Assembly: GCF_000243275.1 (NCBI RefSeq)
Contig: NZ_CM001437.1
Location: forward strand, 1,585,100 to 1,649,099
Source of the DNA: Myroides odoratus DSM 2801
Lineage (GTDB): Bacteria; Bacteroidota; Bacteroidia; Flavobacteriales; Flavobacteriaceae
Direction of reading: 5' to 3'
DNA: 64,000 bases
Shown here piece by piece: positions 17,750 to 25,873 of the stretch. The notes under the pieces are model-generated. The model was not told where the DNA came from and did not search any database. It saw only the letters and a program-made list of their open reading frames with translations. Each line of letters begins with the position of its first letter. The stretch's first letter is position 1. Position numbers and translations under genes: made by a program.

Positions 17750-18241
17750 TTAAAATGGTAAATCATCATGATCCTCCTCCGTGAATGACGGTGCTGGAGG
17801 GAATTGTGGAGTTTGAGGCGCTTGCGGTGCTTGTTGTGCAAACTGATTTGGTGTCCCTTGATTACCTTGGTAATTTTGGTTGAACCCTCCTGCTTGTTGT
17901 ACAGGCTGCCCCATATTAGGTTGTTGTGCATATTGGTTTTGCATTGGCTGTCCCATTCCTTGTGCAGGCATGTTTCTTTCAATTCTCCAACCTTGAATTG
18001 TATTGAAATATCTAACTTCACCTTGTGGAGATGTCCACTCTCTTCCTCTTAAATTAATCGATACTTTTACTGGTTCTCCTACTTGAAAAGTATCAAGTAA
18101 GTTCACTCTATCTTGTGTAAACTCAATTAAAATATCTTGTGGATATTGTTCTTCAGTAGTAACCACAACTTCTCTTTTTCTGAAGCTTGAGCTAATATCT
18201 TGTGGCTGCCCAATCACCTTAATTCTTCCTATTACTTCCAT
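17750..18241 (-). CDS. DUF3127 (SSB-like) protein with acidic C-terminal tail
   Basis: 163 residues. The first ~90 form the DUF3127 domain (MEVIGRIKVIG, QYPQDILIEF, REWTSPQGEVRYFNTIQGW), an OB-fold-like domain found mostly in Bacteroidota. A Gln/Pro/Asn-rich flexible linker (about 95-148) follows, and the end is EEDHDDLPF. Linker plus acidic DDLPF tail copies the architecture of single-stranded DNA-binding protein, whose DDIPF tail recruits repair and replication proteins. DNA binding is inferred, not shown. 22 bases downstream of the flavin reductase gene with no terminator between. Confidence 0.85.
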   Translation of the reverse strand: MEVIGRIKVIGQPQDISSSFRKREVVVTTEEQYPQDILIEFTQDRVNLLDTFQVGEPVKVSINLRGREWTSPQGEVRYFNTIQGWRIERNMPAQGMGQPMQNQYAQQPNMGQPVQQAGGFNQNYQGNQGTPNQFAQQAPQAPQTPQFPPAPSFTEEDHDDLPF

Positions 18242-18263
18242 TATATCTTTTTTTTCCTGATTG

Positions 18264-19136
18264 TTACTTTGCTAAAATCATATTCCAAGCCAAAGGTACA
18301 TTATTTTCCTCTAAATACTTTTTAGCTTGCTTAAATTTCTTTTCAACATCACCTGATGCGACGATTTCCTTTGCTTCTGGATTTGCTACTAAAAATGCTT
18401 GAATTTCCTCTGTTGTCGGTAAATGTTCTACGTTTCCTAAGATTCCTAAATCGTTCCCTGAAAACACCAAACTATCAATTGCCTCTTGTGGAATAATATC
18501 TACTCCTAATCCAAGTGTTGTCAATGGTTTTTCTACTTCAAACATCCCCATATTAGAGCGACTATACCAATTGCCTCCCATACGAGAAACTAAATCAATT
18601 TTATGTTGATCGATTCCTCCTTTTTCATTGAGGATTGCTTCGTCAATGTGCATTTTTACTACTTCGCAGATTACTAAATTACCTGCTCCGCCTTCTGTTC
18701 CTAGGCCAATCACTTCTTGTACGATACACTCGAATTGAACAGGGCTTTCTTTTACGCGGAATGGGCGAACCTCTTCCGATTCAATCATAGTAAAACCTGC
18801 TTTTACAAACTCATTTACTCCATCTTTGTACTCTGTACTTGATAAAGACGTTTGTTGAACCATATCATAATTCACTACGTTAATGACCACCTGCATCGTT
18901 GCCTGTACATTGAATAACGTATGTTTACACGTATTATCACGGACGCGTCTTGAAGGAGAGAATACTAAAATTGGTGGATTAGCACTAAATAGATTAAAAA
19001 AGCTAAAAGGGGATAAATTTGGATTTCCATCAGCATCAACTGTACTCGCTAAAGCAATCGGTCTTGGTCCTACAGACCCTTGTAAAAAACCTTGCAATTC
19101 TACAGTTGAAATGTCTTTTGGGTTTATTGTTTTCAT
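18264..19136 (-). CDS. Flavin reductase family protein
   Basis: 290 residues. The N-terminal ~200 residues match the FMN-binding split barrel of flavin reductase/flavoredoxin-like proteins (SVGPRPIALASTVD, NLSPFSFFNLFSANPPILVFSPSRR shortened here, LVICEVVKMHID). The last ~80 residues form an extra helical part found in the flavobacterial members. Probably reduces flavin or transfers electrons with NAD(P)H; the partner is unknown. Promoter at 19164-19194 drives this gene and DUF3127. Confidence 0.82.
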   Translation of the reverse strand: MKTINPKDISTVELQGFLQGSVGPRPIALASTVDADGNPNLSPFSFFNLFSANPPILVFSPSRRVRDNTCKHTLFNVQATMQVVINVVNYDMVQQTSLSSTEYKDGVNEFVKAGFTMIESEEVRPFRVKESPVQFECIVQEVIGLGTEGGAGNLVICEVVKMHIDEAILNEKGGIDQHKIDLVSRMGGNWYSRSNMGMFEVEKPLTTLGLGVDIIPQEAIDSLVFSGNDLGILGNVEHLPTTEEIQAFLVANPEAKEIVASGDVEKKFKQAKKYLEENNVPLAWNMILAK

Positions 19137-19163
19137 TTTATTTCTTCTTTTTAGGTAGATGAG

Positions 19164-19194
19164 TAAAGGTAATAAAAGCAGATTGAATCACAAA
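19164..19194 (-). promoter_or_regulatory. Promoter of flavin reductase-DUF3127 unit
   Basis: On the minus strand: TTTG (19194-19191), 19-base spacer, TACCTTTA (19171-19164). One mismatch to TAnnTTTG; spacing is ideal. The rest of the gap to 19417 holds no gene I can support, only an 8-bp dyad ACAAGATT/AATCTTGT at 19286-19313. Confidence 0.6.
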
Positions 19195-19417
19195 AAAACA
19201 CGAGCGACAAACACCTACTTGCAGTGCTATTTTTTCTTTTTCTTTTTCTGGTCCTTGTGAAACTAAGCCTCCGCTCAATGAATACACAAGATTCGTTTCA
19301 TAATTAATCTTGTACTGCTATATTGAAAAGCAGAATTCTGCGTTTGATTAACTAGAACTGCATGAATTATATCGCATTTTTTTTAGTTACCTTTAAACAT
19401 CTAAATGAATCGCCATC

Positions 19418-20560
19418 TTGAAAATACAAAGAGAAATTATTCGCTGGACACTTATTGCAACTGCATTTGTCGTTTTGTTGCTTATACTTTGGAATACGTA
19501 TTCTTTTTTTCAGACGTATAAAGAAGAAGAACGCATCAAAATGGAAATTTGGTCCACGGCATCTAATACCTTAAATGAAGCGAATCCTCATGATACTAAT
19601 CTTGAGCTTCCTTTGTTAATTCTGACCAACAATACTACAATTCCCATTATTCAAACCAATGATCGAGATAGCATATTAGCTATGGTCAATGTACCACTCA
19701 AGGTTCAAGAAAGTGAAGCAGAAGCGCTGATTTTCTTGCGCAAACTCAAGAATGAAAATACACCTATTGAAGTAGAGGTGGGCAAACAAAAGCAGTATTT
19801 ATATTATGGAAATTCCTCTTTATTATTAAAACTGAAATACTATCCTTTAGCCTTAATTTTAATTTTTGTCTTTTTTACTGTTTTGATTATCATTTTCTAT
19901 CGCAGTAATAAGATTGCCGCTCAGAATCGTTTATGGACAGGTATGGCCAAGGAAACAGCCCATCAAATAGGCACGCCTTTATCCTCGTTGTTGGGGTGGA
20001 TTGAATTAATGAAGTTAGAGGAGCTGAATCCGATGATTATTGAGGAAATAGAAAAAGATGTCAAGCGTCTGCAAACCATTGCGGATCGATTTTCCAAAAT
20101 TGGTTCCAAACCACAATTAACGCCAGTAGATATCATTGCGGAAACGTATAAGACATATGCGTATTTTCAACAGCGATCTTCTAAACAGATTTCCTTTCAT
20201 TTTTCAGCACCAGAACGAGAAATTAAAGTTTTACTCAATCCGGAATTACACAGCTGGACCATTGAGAATTTAATTAAAAATGCCATTGATGCGACCAAAG
20301 GGAAAGGACAAATCGAACTTGTTATTTCAGCGACAAATCAGTTTGTTCATCTCTTTCTTACTGATACAGGAGGAGGAATTCCGAAAAATAAATTTGAAAA
20401 AATATTTGAGCCAGGGTATACTTCCAAAAAACGCGGCTGGGGACTTGGGCTTTCTCTTTCGCGTAGAATTGTAGAGGAATACCAAAATGGAAAAATTAGA
20501 GTTCACCATTCTGAACTAGGTAAAGGAACAACATTTGTTATTACGTATAAGATGGTGTAA
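19418..20560 (+). CDS. Sensor histidine kinase
   Basis: 380 residues starting at a TTG (19418); no in-frame ATG exists until residue 43, which would remove the first membrane span. Two TM segments (about 10-30 and 140-160) flank a ~105-residue extracytoplasmic region. HisKA H-box is AHQIGTPLSSLLGW (H182), and the ATPase has N-box ENLIKNAIDA, DTGGGIP and GWGLGLSLS. No response regulator is adjacent, so it is an orphan kinase. The signal is unknown. Confidence 0.9.
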   Translation: MKIQREIIRWTLIATAFVVLLLILWNTYSFFQTYKEEERIKMEIWSTASNTLNEANPHDTNLELPLLILTNNTTIPIIQTNDRDSILAMVNVPLKVQESEAEALIFLRKLKNENTPIEVEVGKQKQYLYYGNSSLLLKLKYYPLALILIFVFFTVLIIIFYRSNKIAAQNRLWTGMAKETAHQIGTPLSSLLGWIELMKLEELNPMIIEEIEKDVKRLQTIADRFSKIGSKPQLTPVDIIAETYKTYAYFQQRSSKQISFHFSAPEREIKVLLNPELHSWTIENLIKNAIDATKGKGQIELVISATNQFVHLFLTDTGGGIPKNKFEKIFEPGYTSKKRGWGLGLSLSRRIVEEYQNGKIRVHHSELGKGTTFVITYKMV

Positions 20561-20590
20561 CTACCAAAATAAACTAGGATTAGATCAAAC

Positions 20591-20628
20591 AAAAAAAGCA
20601 GGAGTGAAATTCACTCCTGCTTTTTTTT
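20591..20628. terminator. Bidirectional terminator
   Basis: GCAGGAGTGA/TCACTCCTGC with loop AAT, flanked by A7 and T8. It lies between the convergent kinase and HIT genes. Confidence 0.85.
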
Positions 20629-20653
20629 GTTTCTACAGCTCATTAATTAGAGC

Positions 20654-21043
20654 TTATAAGTATTGTTGTACTTTTTTTACTACTTCTTCAAACTCTGCTG
20701 GGCTCAAGCTTTCTTTTTTACTAAAACGAATATCATCCATGGTTTGTAAAGGAATCAAGTGCACGTGAACATGTGGTACTTCTAATCCTACAACAGACAT
20801 TCCAATTCTTTGGCAAGGAACAGCTTGTTCTAAGGCTTTGGCTATTTTTCTTGAGAATTTCATCAATTCTACATAATGCTCTTCTTCCATGTCAAAGATT
20901 TTATTAATCTCTTGCTTTGGAATACACAACGTATGTCCCTTCGCATTGGGATTAATATCTAAAAAGGCTAAAAACTGATCGTTTTCAGCGATTTTGTATG
21001 CTGGAAGTTCTCCATTGATTATTTTAGTGAAAATTGAACTCAT
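20654..21043 (-). CDS. HIT family hydrolase
   Basis: 129 residues, complete. Carries the histidine triad HVHVH (H91, H93, H95) followed by LIP, and the N-terminal FTKIINGELPAYKI. HINT-type enzymes hydrolyse nucleoside phosphoramidates or acyl-AMP. Twenty bases downstream of greA on the same strand, so probably co-transcribed with it. Confidence 0.93.
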   Translation of the reverse strand: MSSIFTKIINGELPAYKIAENDQFLAFLDINPNAKGHTLCIPKQEINKIFDMEEEHYVELMKFSRKIAKALEQAVPCQRIGMSVVGLEVPHVHVHLIPLQTMDDIRFSKKESLSPAEFEEVVKKVQQYL

Positions 21044-21063
21044 ACATCCGATGTTTTAAAAAA

Positions 21064-21540
21064 TTAATCTCTTGAAATTTCAAGAATCTCAAAATTCATT
21101 TGTCCATTAGGAACTTTGATCTCTGCGATTTCACCCACAGATTTTCCTAATAATCCTTTTCCAATAGGAGAAGTTACAGAAATTTTCCCTGCTTTCAAAT
21201 CAGCTTCACTTTCTGCTACTAGCGTATAGGTTAAAACCATACCATTGGATTGATTTTTAATTTTAACCGTTGAAAGTACCAATGCTTTTGATTCATCTAA
21301 TTGTGATTCATCAATAATTCTAGCCGTTGATACCACCTCTTCCATTTTCGCAATTTTAAGTTCCAGTAACCCCTGTGCTTCTTTTGCAGCATCATACTCC
21401 GCATTCTCCGATAAATCCCCTTTGTCTCTTGCATCAGCAATTGCTTGTGATGCTTTTGGACGCTCTACACTTTTTAACTGCTCTAATTCATCCTTTAGCT
21501 TTTTCAGCCCCTCAGCAGTGTAATACGAAATTTTACTCAT
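21064..21540 (-). CDS. greA: Transcription elongation factor GreA
   Basis: 158 residues. An N-terminal coiled coil (EGLKKLKDELEQLKSVERP, AEYDAAKEAQG) inserts into the RNA polymerase secondary channel to rescue backtracked complexes. A C-terminal FKBP-like domain (TSPIGKGLLGKSVGEIAEI) follows. Promoter and a leader hairpin lie upstream, and the HIT gene follows. Confidence 0.96.
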   Translation of the reverse strand: MSKISYYTAEGLKKLKDELEQLKSVERPKASQAIADARDKGDLSENAEYDAAKEAQGLLELKIAKMEEVVSTARIIDESQLDESKALVLSTVKIKNQSNGMVLTYTLVAESEADLKAGKISVTSPIGKGLLGKSVGEIAEIKVPNGQMNFEILEISRD

Positions 21541-21561
21541 AATTAACTGGTTTATATAAAT

Positions 21562-21590
21562 AGAAAAAATCCCATGAAACGGGATTTTCT
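21562..21590 (-). promoter_or_regulatory. Terminator-like hairpin in the greA leader
   Basis: On the minus strand, AAAATCCC and GGGATTTT form a stem (loop GTTTCAT) continuing into T, 22 bases before the greA ATG and inside the ~107-base leader predicted from the promoter at 21654-21684. It could attenuate greA transcription and release a short leader RNA. Confidence 0.5.
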
Positions 21591-21653
21591 GGTGCGTAAA
21601 ATATTTTTTATATTTATTTAAATAAATTATCTAATTCTGTATAGTCTACTTGT

Positions 21654-21684
21654 CAAAGTTAATTAATTAAATTTGTTTTACAAA
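21654..21684 (-). promoter_or_regulatory. greA promoter
   Basis: Minus-strand TTTG (21684-21681), 19-base spacer, TAACTTTG (21661-21654): a full Bacteroidota promoter. On the plus strand TAAATTTG (21668-21675) lies in the same stretch and may serve the divergent lipoprotein gene at 21696. Confidence 0.75.
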
Positions 21685-21695
21685 TATTTTATGCG

Positions 21696-22142
21696 ATGAA
21701 AAAAATTTTATTCTTAGTTCTTGTCCTATTATTCAGCTTTAGTTGCTCAAAAGATAGTGTGCGATATAGCAATCCGTATTTACCCAATAATCCGGTATCT
21801 ATCTTCATTGATTTAAACTTACCTGCGTATGACAAACTGAAGTTTCCCAATAATTCTGTTATTATAGAAAACCAAGGCGTAATGGGCGTAATTATTTTCA
21901 ATGCGGGCCCTTACTATTTAGCGTATGATATTGCCTGTCCCAATCATCCTGTTGACCGCAATTGTTCTAGAATGAAAATGGAAAAACCAGGTGACATCTA
22001 TCTTACTTGCACATGCGAACAACATCCTACTCCACTTCAGTATAGTTTACTAACTGGAACTTCTATGACACCAGGAGCACAATATCAATTAAAACCTTAT
22101 GCGGTTACACAGAAAGGAACTACTTTAAATATTAATTATTAA
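21696..22142 (+). CDS. Lipoprotein with Rieske-like domain
   Basis: 148 residues. Signal peptide with lipobox FSFSCSKD. The C-terminal half has AYDIACPNHP ... CSRM ... CTCEQHP, resembling flavobacterial Rieske-like lipoproteins. A true Rieske centre needs CxH and CxxH. Here the second is CEQH but the first reads CPNH, one residue too long, so iron-sulfur binding is doubtful. Role unknown. It diverges from greA, sharing the intergenic region. Confidence 0.6.
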   Translation: MKKILFLVLVLLFSFSCSKDSVRYSNPYLPNNPVSIFIDLNLPAYDKLKFPNNSVIIENQGVMGVIIFNAGPYYLAYDIACPNHPVDRNCSRMKMEKPGDIYLTCTCEQHPTPLQYSLLTGTSMTPGAQYQLKPYAVTQKGTTLNINY

Positions 22143-22154
22143 AGTTATGCTATA

Positions 22155-22188
22155 AAAAAGGGATGATTTGAAAAAATCATCCCTTTTT
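22155..22188. terminator. Bidirectional terminator
   Basis: A 15-bp stem AAAAAGGGATGATTT/AAATCATCCCTTTTT with loop GAAA, between convergent genes. It resembles the terminators at 22808 and 23461 (GGATGA core). Confidence 0.85.
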
Positions 22189-22233
22189 ACATTTTTTATT
22201 CTATTGATACTCTAACAACTAGAAAGTCAAAAC

Positions 22234-22632
22234 TTATTCAGCTCTTTGAAATTCAACAGATCCATCTGGTCTTTTAGGCTTCCATTTAATAGGTTCATTT
22301 GGATCCCATGGTTCTATTACAATCGGTTCATCTGGTTCATAGGGTACTGGCAAGACATTTGACACTCTATAACCAATGTATCTACGCTGCAAATCGGATA
22401 TTATCGAATTAATAACGGTCATTGTAGCCACCCCCGTGGTCCTATAGACAATTTGAATCTGATCTGGAGCATTGCGATCCCCTTTTATTGTTCTCCAAAC
22501 CTGTATTTCGTATGGATATTTTTTTGCCCCTGTTATTGGCCCGGGAATTTGTCTGTCGCCATCATTTGTTGAGGCAAATGTAGGTGCACTAAAAGCCATG
22601 ACTAAACCGAGTGCTACTAGAAATTTTCTCAT
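22234..22632 (-). CDS. Secreted Trp/Pro-rich protein, copy 1
   Basis: 132 residues. Sec signal peptide ending SAPTFAS, then TNDGDRQIPGPITGAKKYPY, a short beta-rich domain, and a tail with EPWDPNEPIKWKPKRPDGS. Paralogue of the next gene: the first ~45 residues are nearly identical and the domain is alignable throughout. No lipobox and no known family. Both copies are monocistronic, each with its own terminator of similar sequence, and look like a recent tandem duplication. Likely periplasmic or exported. Confidence 0.65.
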   Translation of the reverse strand: MRKFLVALGLVMAFSAPTFASTNDGDRQIPGPITGAKKYPYEIQVWRTIKGDRNAPDQIQIVYRTTGVATMTVINSIISDLQRRYIGYRVSNVLPVPYEPDEPIVIEPWDPNEPIKWKPKRPDGSVEFQRAE

Positions 22633-22807
22633 AATTAATAATTTAATTGGTTGATGTAATTTAGCAAATTATAGTTATGTTTTTAGTTCATTTTAACTCA
22701 TTAACATAACACACAGTAAAAATATACCTCTTGTTAAATAAAAATTAAATAATTATTCACCTTAGTTGCTCCACTTACAAACAGCCCTTATAAATCACCA
22801 ATAAAAC

Positions 22808-22844
22808 AAAAAAGGATGACCCTTACTAAAGATCATCCTTTTTT
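22808..22844 (-). terminator. Terminator of secreted Trp/Pro-rich copy 2
   Basis: AAAAAAGGATGA (22808-22819) pairs with TCATCCTTTTTT (22833-22844); usable on both strands, downstream of the minus-strand gene at 22884. Confidence 0.8.
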
Positions 22845-22883
22845 CATTTTACCAATGTAGTTACATGATTAGGTGTTTTCTTT

Positions 22884-23303
22884 CTACATATGTTTTTTAA
22901 TAGGTTCATTTGGATCCCACGGTTGTACAACAATCGGCCCTGGATTCCATGGTTCTACTACAATCGGCCCTGGATCCCATGGATCTATTACAACAGGTGG
23001 CTCCCATGGGATAGGTACGGAATTATATACCTGATAAGTAGGAGCAGGATACATTCTCATTAAATCTGCTGTTCTTGCATTAATAACTGCTAGCGTAGCA
23101 CTCCCTCCTTCTGAATGTATAAACTGAAGTTGACTTGGTTGCCCATTATGTCCTTTGATTTCTCTCCATACCTCAAGTCGATAAGGATATTTTTTTTCTC
23201 CCGTTGTTGGACCTGGAATTTGTCGATCGCCATCATTTGTAGTAGCGAATGTTGGTGCACTAAAGGCTATTAATAAACCTAGTGTTACTACTAATTTCTT
23301 CAT
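22884..23303 (-). CDS. Secreted Trp/Pro-rich protein, copy 2
   Basis: 139 residues. Same layout as its neighbour: signal peptide ending SAPTFAT, TNDGDRQIPGP, a ~60-residue domain, then a repeated tail in which a unit like (E/D/Q)PW(D/N)PGPIVV recurs three times before PNEPIK. The repeat is expanded relative to copy 1. Such Pro/Trp tails are extended and often bind cell-wall or protein partners, but no function is known. The upstream regions of the two copies are also similar. Confidence 0.65.
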   Translation of the reverse strand: MKKLVVTLGLLIAFSAPTFATTNDGDRQIPGPTTGEKKYPYRLEVWREIKGHNGQPSQLQFIHSEGGSATLAVINARTADLMRMYPAPTYQVYNSVPIPWEPPVVIDPWDPGPIVVEPWNPGPIVVQPWDPNEPIKKHM

Positions 23304-23460
23304 AATTAAAATAATTTATTGGTTACAGGTAATTTAACAAAAATTAACCGATAAATTATTTAATTTGAACTAATTAACAAAGCATACAATAATCCTACAC
23401 CTATTGTTAAAGCCAATACTTACTCTATTAACGTCATAAATTAAAGCGATAAGTCAAAAC

Positions 23461-23490
23461 AAAAAGGATGATCCGCGGACCATCCTTTTT
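23461..23490 (-). terminator. Terminator of the TonB receptor gene
   Basis: AAAAAGGATG/CATCCTTTTT enclosing TCCGCGGA with one A-C mismatch; five bases past the receptor stop. Confidence 0.8.
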
Positions 23491-23495
23491 GTATA

Positions 23496-25676
23496 TTAAA
23501 ACTTCAGCGTTAAACCTGCTAAAATATTAAAGGTTGCTTGAGGATAATACCCCGCACCATCAATGGCTTGGGTACCATCGAAATCTGACCAATAATATCC
23601 ATTCGATACGTATTTTACATCCAAAATATTATTTGCTAAAACGGATACTCCAATACTTCTAAACCATTTTTTAACTGGAAACTCATAGTTCAAACTCAAG
23701 TCATTGACAAAATAAGAATCGAGTTTTGAGTTTTTCGCCTCTATATTTGACATATATTGCTCCCCCACAAATTTCGTTAGTAAGGAGACACTCATTCCCT
23801 CCAATGGGGTATAAGTTATTGCATTCGAAGCGATGAAATCCGGAGAGAAAGCAATAGACTTTGTTCCAAAATATTGCATTTCTCCTTCCCATAGGTAAGA
23901 TAAGTTTTTATTTTTATTGGTACTTACCGTCACACTCGGGTTCCAGTACCATTTTTCCAATAGCCTAACCTGAGCGTCAATTTCAATTCCTAAACGGTAA
24001 CTATCTTTGATATTTTCACGTACTGATGCTCCCACATCATTCAATTGTCCTGTTAAGACCAATTGATCCTTATATTTCATATAGAAAGCATTTACATTCA
24101 GACGCGTGCGTTCTGTTTGCATTCTCCATCCCAATTCAAAATCATCTAATTTTTCTGCCTTTGGCATTTGATTGAGCTGACGTTCTTTGTAATCCGTACG
24201 ATTGGGTTCTTTATTGGCTCTTGCATAAGAGAAATAGAACTGGTTTTCCTCATTGGCCTGGAAAGTAATTCCCGCTTTTGGATTCAAGAAATTAAACTTC
24301 ACATTCACTAGTCCTGTTTCTTCTCCATTAGCCTCATATGTTACCCTACGGTATTGCATATCCCCATATAGACTCCATTGTTCTGCCAATTGCCAAGTTG
24401 CTTTTGCAAAGAAATTTACATCAGTCTTTACAGCATGATCGCGGTAGTATTCTTGTTTGTAATCAAAATTCACGGGTTGTTTCGCCCATAAGATAGTTCC
24501 AAAGTGATCGCCTTCATACTTATTTGCCCCACCACCTACAACAACTGCAACTGCATCTACTTTATAGTTAACGTTAAATACCATTCCATAGAAGTGATTA
24601 TCCAATGCTTTGCGACGAATTAAATCTGTTCGATTCACTTCTTCCCCATTGACAAAAACAGCATCTAAACCATATTCTTTGACTTTTTGGTTCTTTTTGT
24701 AATTCTCATAATACCCGTATCCTTTCGTATAGTGCAACGATACATTCGAGCTCCACAAATCGGACCATCGTTCACTCCAATGTAATTGGTAGTGATCTTG
24801 TTTGTAATTATCCGTTTCGTTGTTGTAGAACTGTGTATTTCCTTCGTCGTCCTTATATTTTCCTGATGGGTTATAACGACGTCCATACTCATCTATTTCC
24901 TCTTGTGATACGCCATTCCATGCTTGATAGGTCTTTTGTTTCCCACCAAAGACTAATGCTTTGATCAAAGAAGTATTGCCGACGTATACCCCTTGCAAGA
25001 AGTACGATCTTAAATCCGAAGAGGCGTGATCAATATACCCATCCGAATGGATATCCGACAAACGACCCGCAATTTCAAATTTATCGTTTATTAATCCTGT
25101 ACTGAACTTAACTGTTGATTTACGGGTATTATAACTTCCAAATGAATTGGCTATTTCTCCGTTGGCTTCTTGCGAATAGTCATCCGTTTTTAAATTTAAA
25201 CTGGCACCAAAAGCAGCCGAACCATTGGTTGATGTTCCAACACCTCGCTGTAGTTGCAAGTTTTGCACCGAAGAACCAAAATCAGGCATATTCACCCAAA
25301 ATGAACCTTGTGATTCGCCATCGTTATACGGAATTCCATTTAAAGTTACATTCACACGTGTGGCATCAGAACCACGCACGCGGAAACTCGAATAACCGAT
25401 TCCATTTCCGGCATCAGTTGTTGTGACTACAGAAGTCATCTGCCCCATTAACACAGGAATATCCTGCCCTAGATTGCGTTTAGTCAATGCCGCTTTGGAC
25501 AAATTCTCATAGGCAATAGGTGATTTTCCATCCACGCGAACAGCCGATAAAACGATTTCATTTAAGGCTGTCTTTTGGATTGAATCTTGTACTGTTTGAT
25601 GTTGCGCTAACCCAGGTAGGGTTGCACTTAAACATAAACCAAGAATAAATAATGAATTTACGGTTACTTTTTTCAT
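23496..25676 (-). CDS. TonB-dependent receptor, probable thiamine importer
   Basis: 726 residues from the Met at 25676 (MKKVTVNSLF, signal peptide ending GLAQ); the frame begins at 25709 but the extra residues precede the signal. A plug domain (about 45-180, with RVRGSDATRVNVTLNGIPYND) and a 22-strand type barrel ending in Phe (AGLTLKF). The TPP riboswitch directly upstream makes an outer-membrane thiamine (or phosphorylated thiamine) receptor the best assignment; this type is known from Bacteroidetes thiamine regulons. No carboxypeptidase-like N-terminal extension, so not SusC-type. Confidence 0.88.
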   Translation of the reverse strand: MKKVTVNSLFILGLCLSATLPGLAQHQTVQDSIQKTALNEIVLSAVRVDGKSPIAYENLSKAALTKRNLGQDIPVLMGQMTSVVTTTDAGNGIGYSSFRVRGSDATRVNVTLNGIPYNDGESQGSFWVNMPDFGSSVQNLQLQRGVGTSTNGSAAFGASLNLKTDDYSQEANGEIANSFGSYNTRKSTVKFSTGLINDKFEIAGRLSDIHSDGYIDHASSDLRSYFLQGVYVGNTSLIKALVFGGKQKTYQAWNGVSQEEIDEYGRRYNPSGKYKDDEGNTQFYNNETDNYKQDHYQLHWSERWSDLWSSNVSLHYTKGYGYYENYKKNQKVKEYGLDAVFVNGEEVNRTDLIRRKALDNHFYGMVFNVNYKVDAVAVVVGGGANKYEGDHFGTILWAKQPVNFDYKQEYYRDHAVKTDVNFFAKATWQLAEQWSLYGDMQYRRVTYEANGEETGLVNVKFNFLNPKAGITFQANEENQFYFSYARANKEPNRTDYKERQLNQMPKAEKLDDFELGWRMQTERTRLNVNAFYMKYKDQLVLTGQLNDVGASVRENIKDSYRLGIEIDAQVRLLEKWYWNPSVTVSTNKNKNLSYLWEGEMQYFGTKSIAFSPDFIASNAITYTPLEGMSVSLLTKFVGEQYMSNIEAKNSKLDSYFVNDLSLNYEFPVKKWFRSIGVSVLANNILDVKYVSNGYYWSDFDGTQAIDGAGYYPQATFNILAGLTLKF

Positions 25677-25754
25677 TCGTAAAAATACTTTCACAAATAA
25701 AAGGGGCAATTATTGTTTGATTAATAATTACACGTTCCCATGCAAGGCATTCCT

Positions 25755-25836
25755 TGCTCTATATTCCCTTGGCAGCATTACCTGCCCAGGTTCTACGGGT
25801 ATGATCTCAGCCTGTTCGGCACCCCTTTGAGATTTG
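25755..25836 (-). ncRNA. TPP riboswitch (THI element) before the TonB receptor
   Basis: On the minus strand the aptamer reads GGGGTGCC, GGCTGAGATCATACCC, GAACCTG, then CAGGTAATGCTGCCAAGGGAA: all the conserved TPP-binding segments. A GCAAGG/CCTTGC hairpin (25742-25757) follows directly and may be part of the output region. P1 is short and less obvious than in the thiS leader. Confidence 0.95.
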
Positions 25837-25841
25837 AACTG

Positions 25842-25873
25842 CAAATATAGTCAATTATTAAGAATAAAACAAA
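25842..25873 (-). promoter_or_regulatory. Promoter of the thiamine receptor gene
   Basis: Minus-strand TTTG (25873-25870), 20-base spacer, TATATTTG (25849-25842), overlapping the 3' end of the glycosyltransferase gene. The start point would fall at the beginning of the riboswitch. Confidence 0.7.

Noticed and set aside
17746..18021. Second minus-strand frame across the DUF3127 gene
   Set aside because: Produced by the Gln/Pro-rich linker in another frame; no start signal and no domain.
22884..23020. CRISPR-like repeat
   Set aside because: The repeated GGCCCTGGAT-type words encode the Trp/Pro protein tail in frame; units are too short and contiguous, without spacers.
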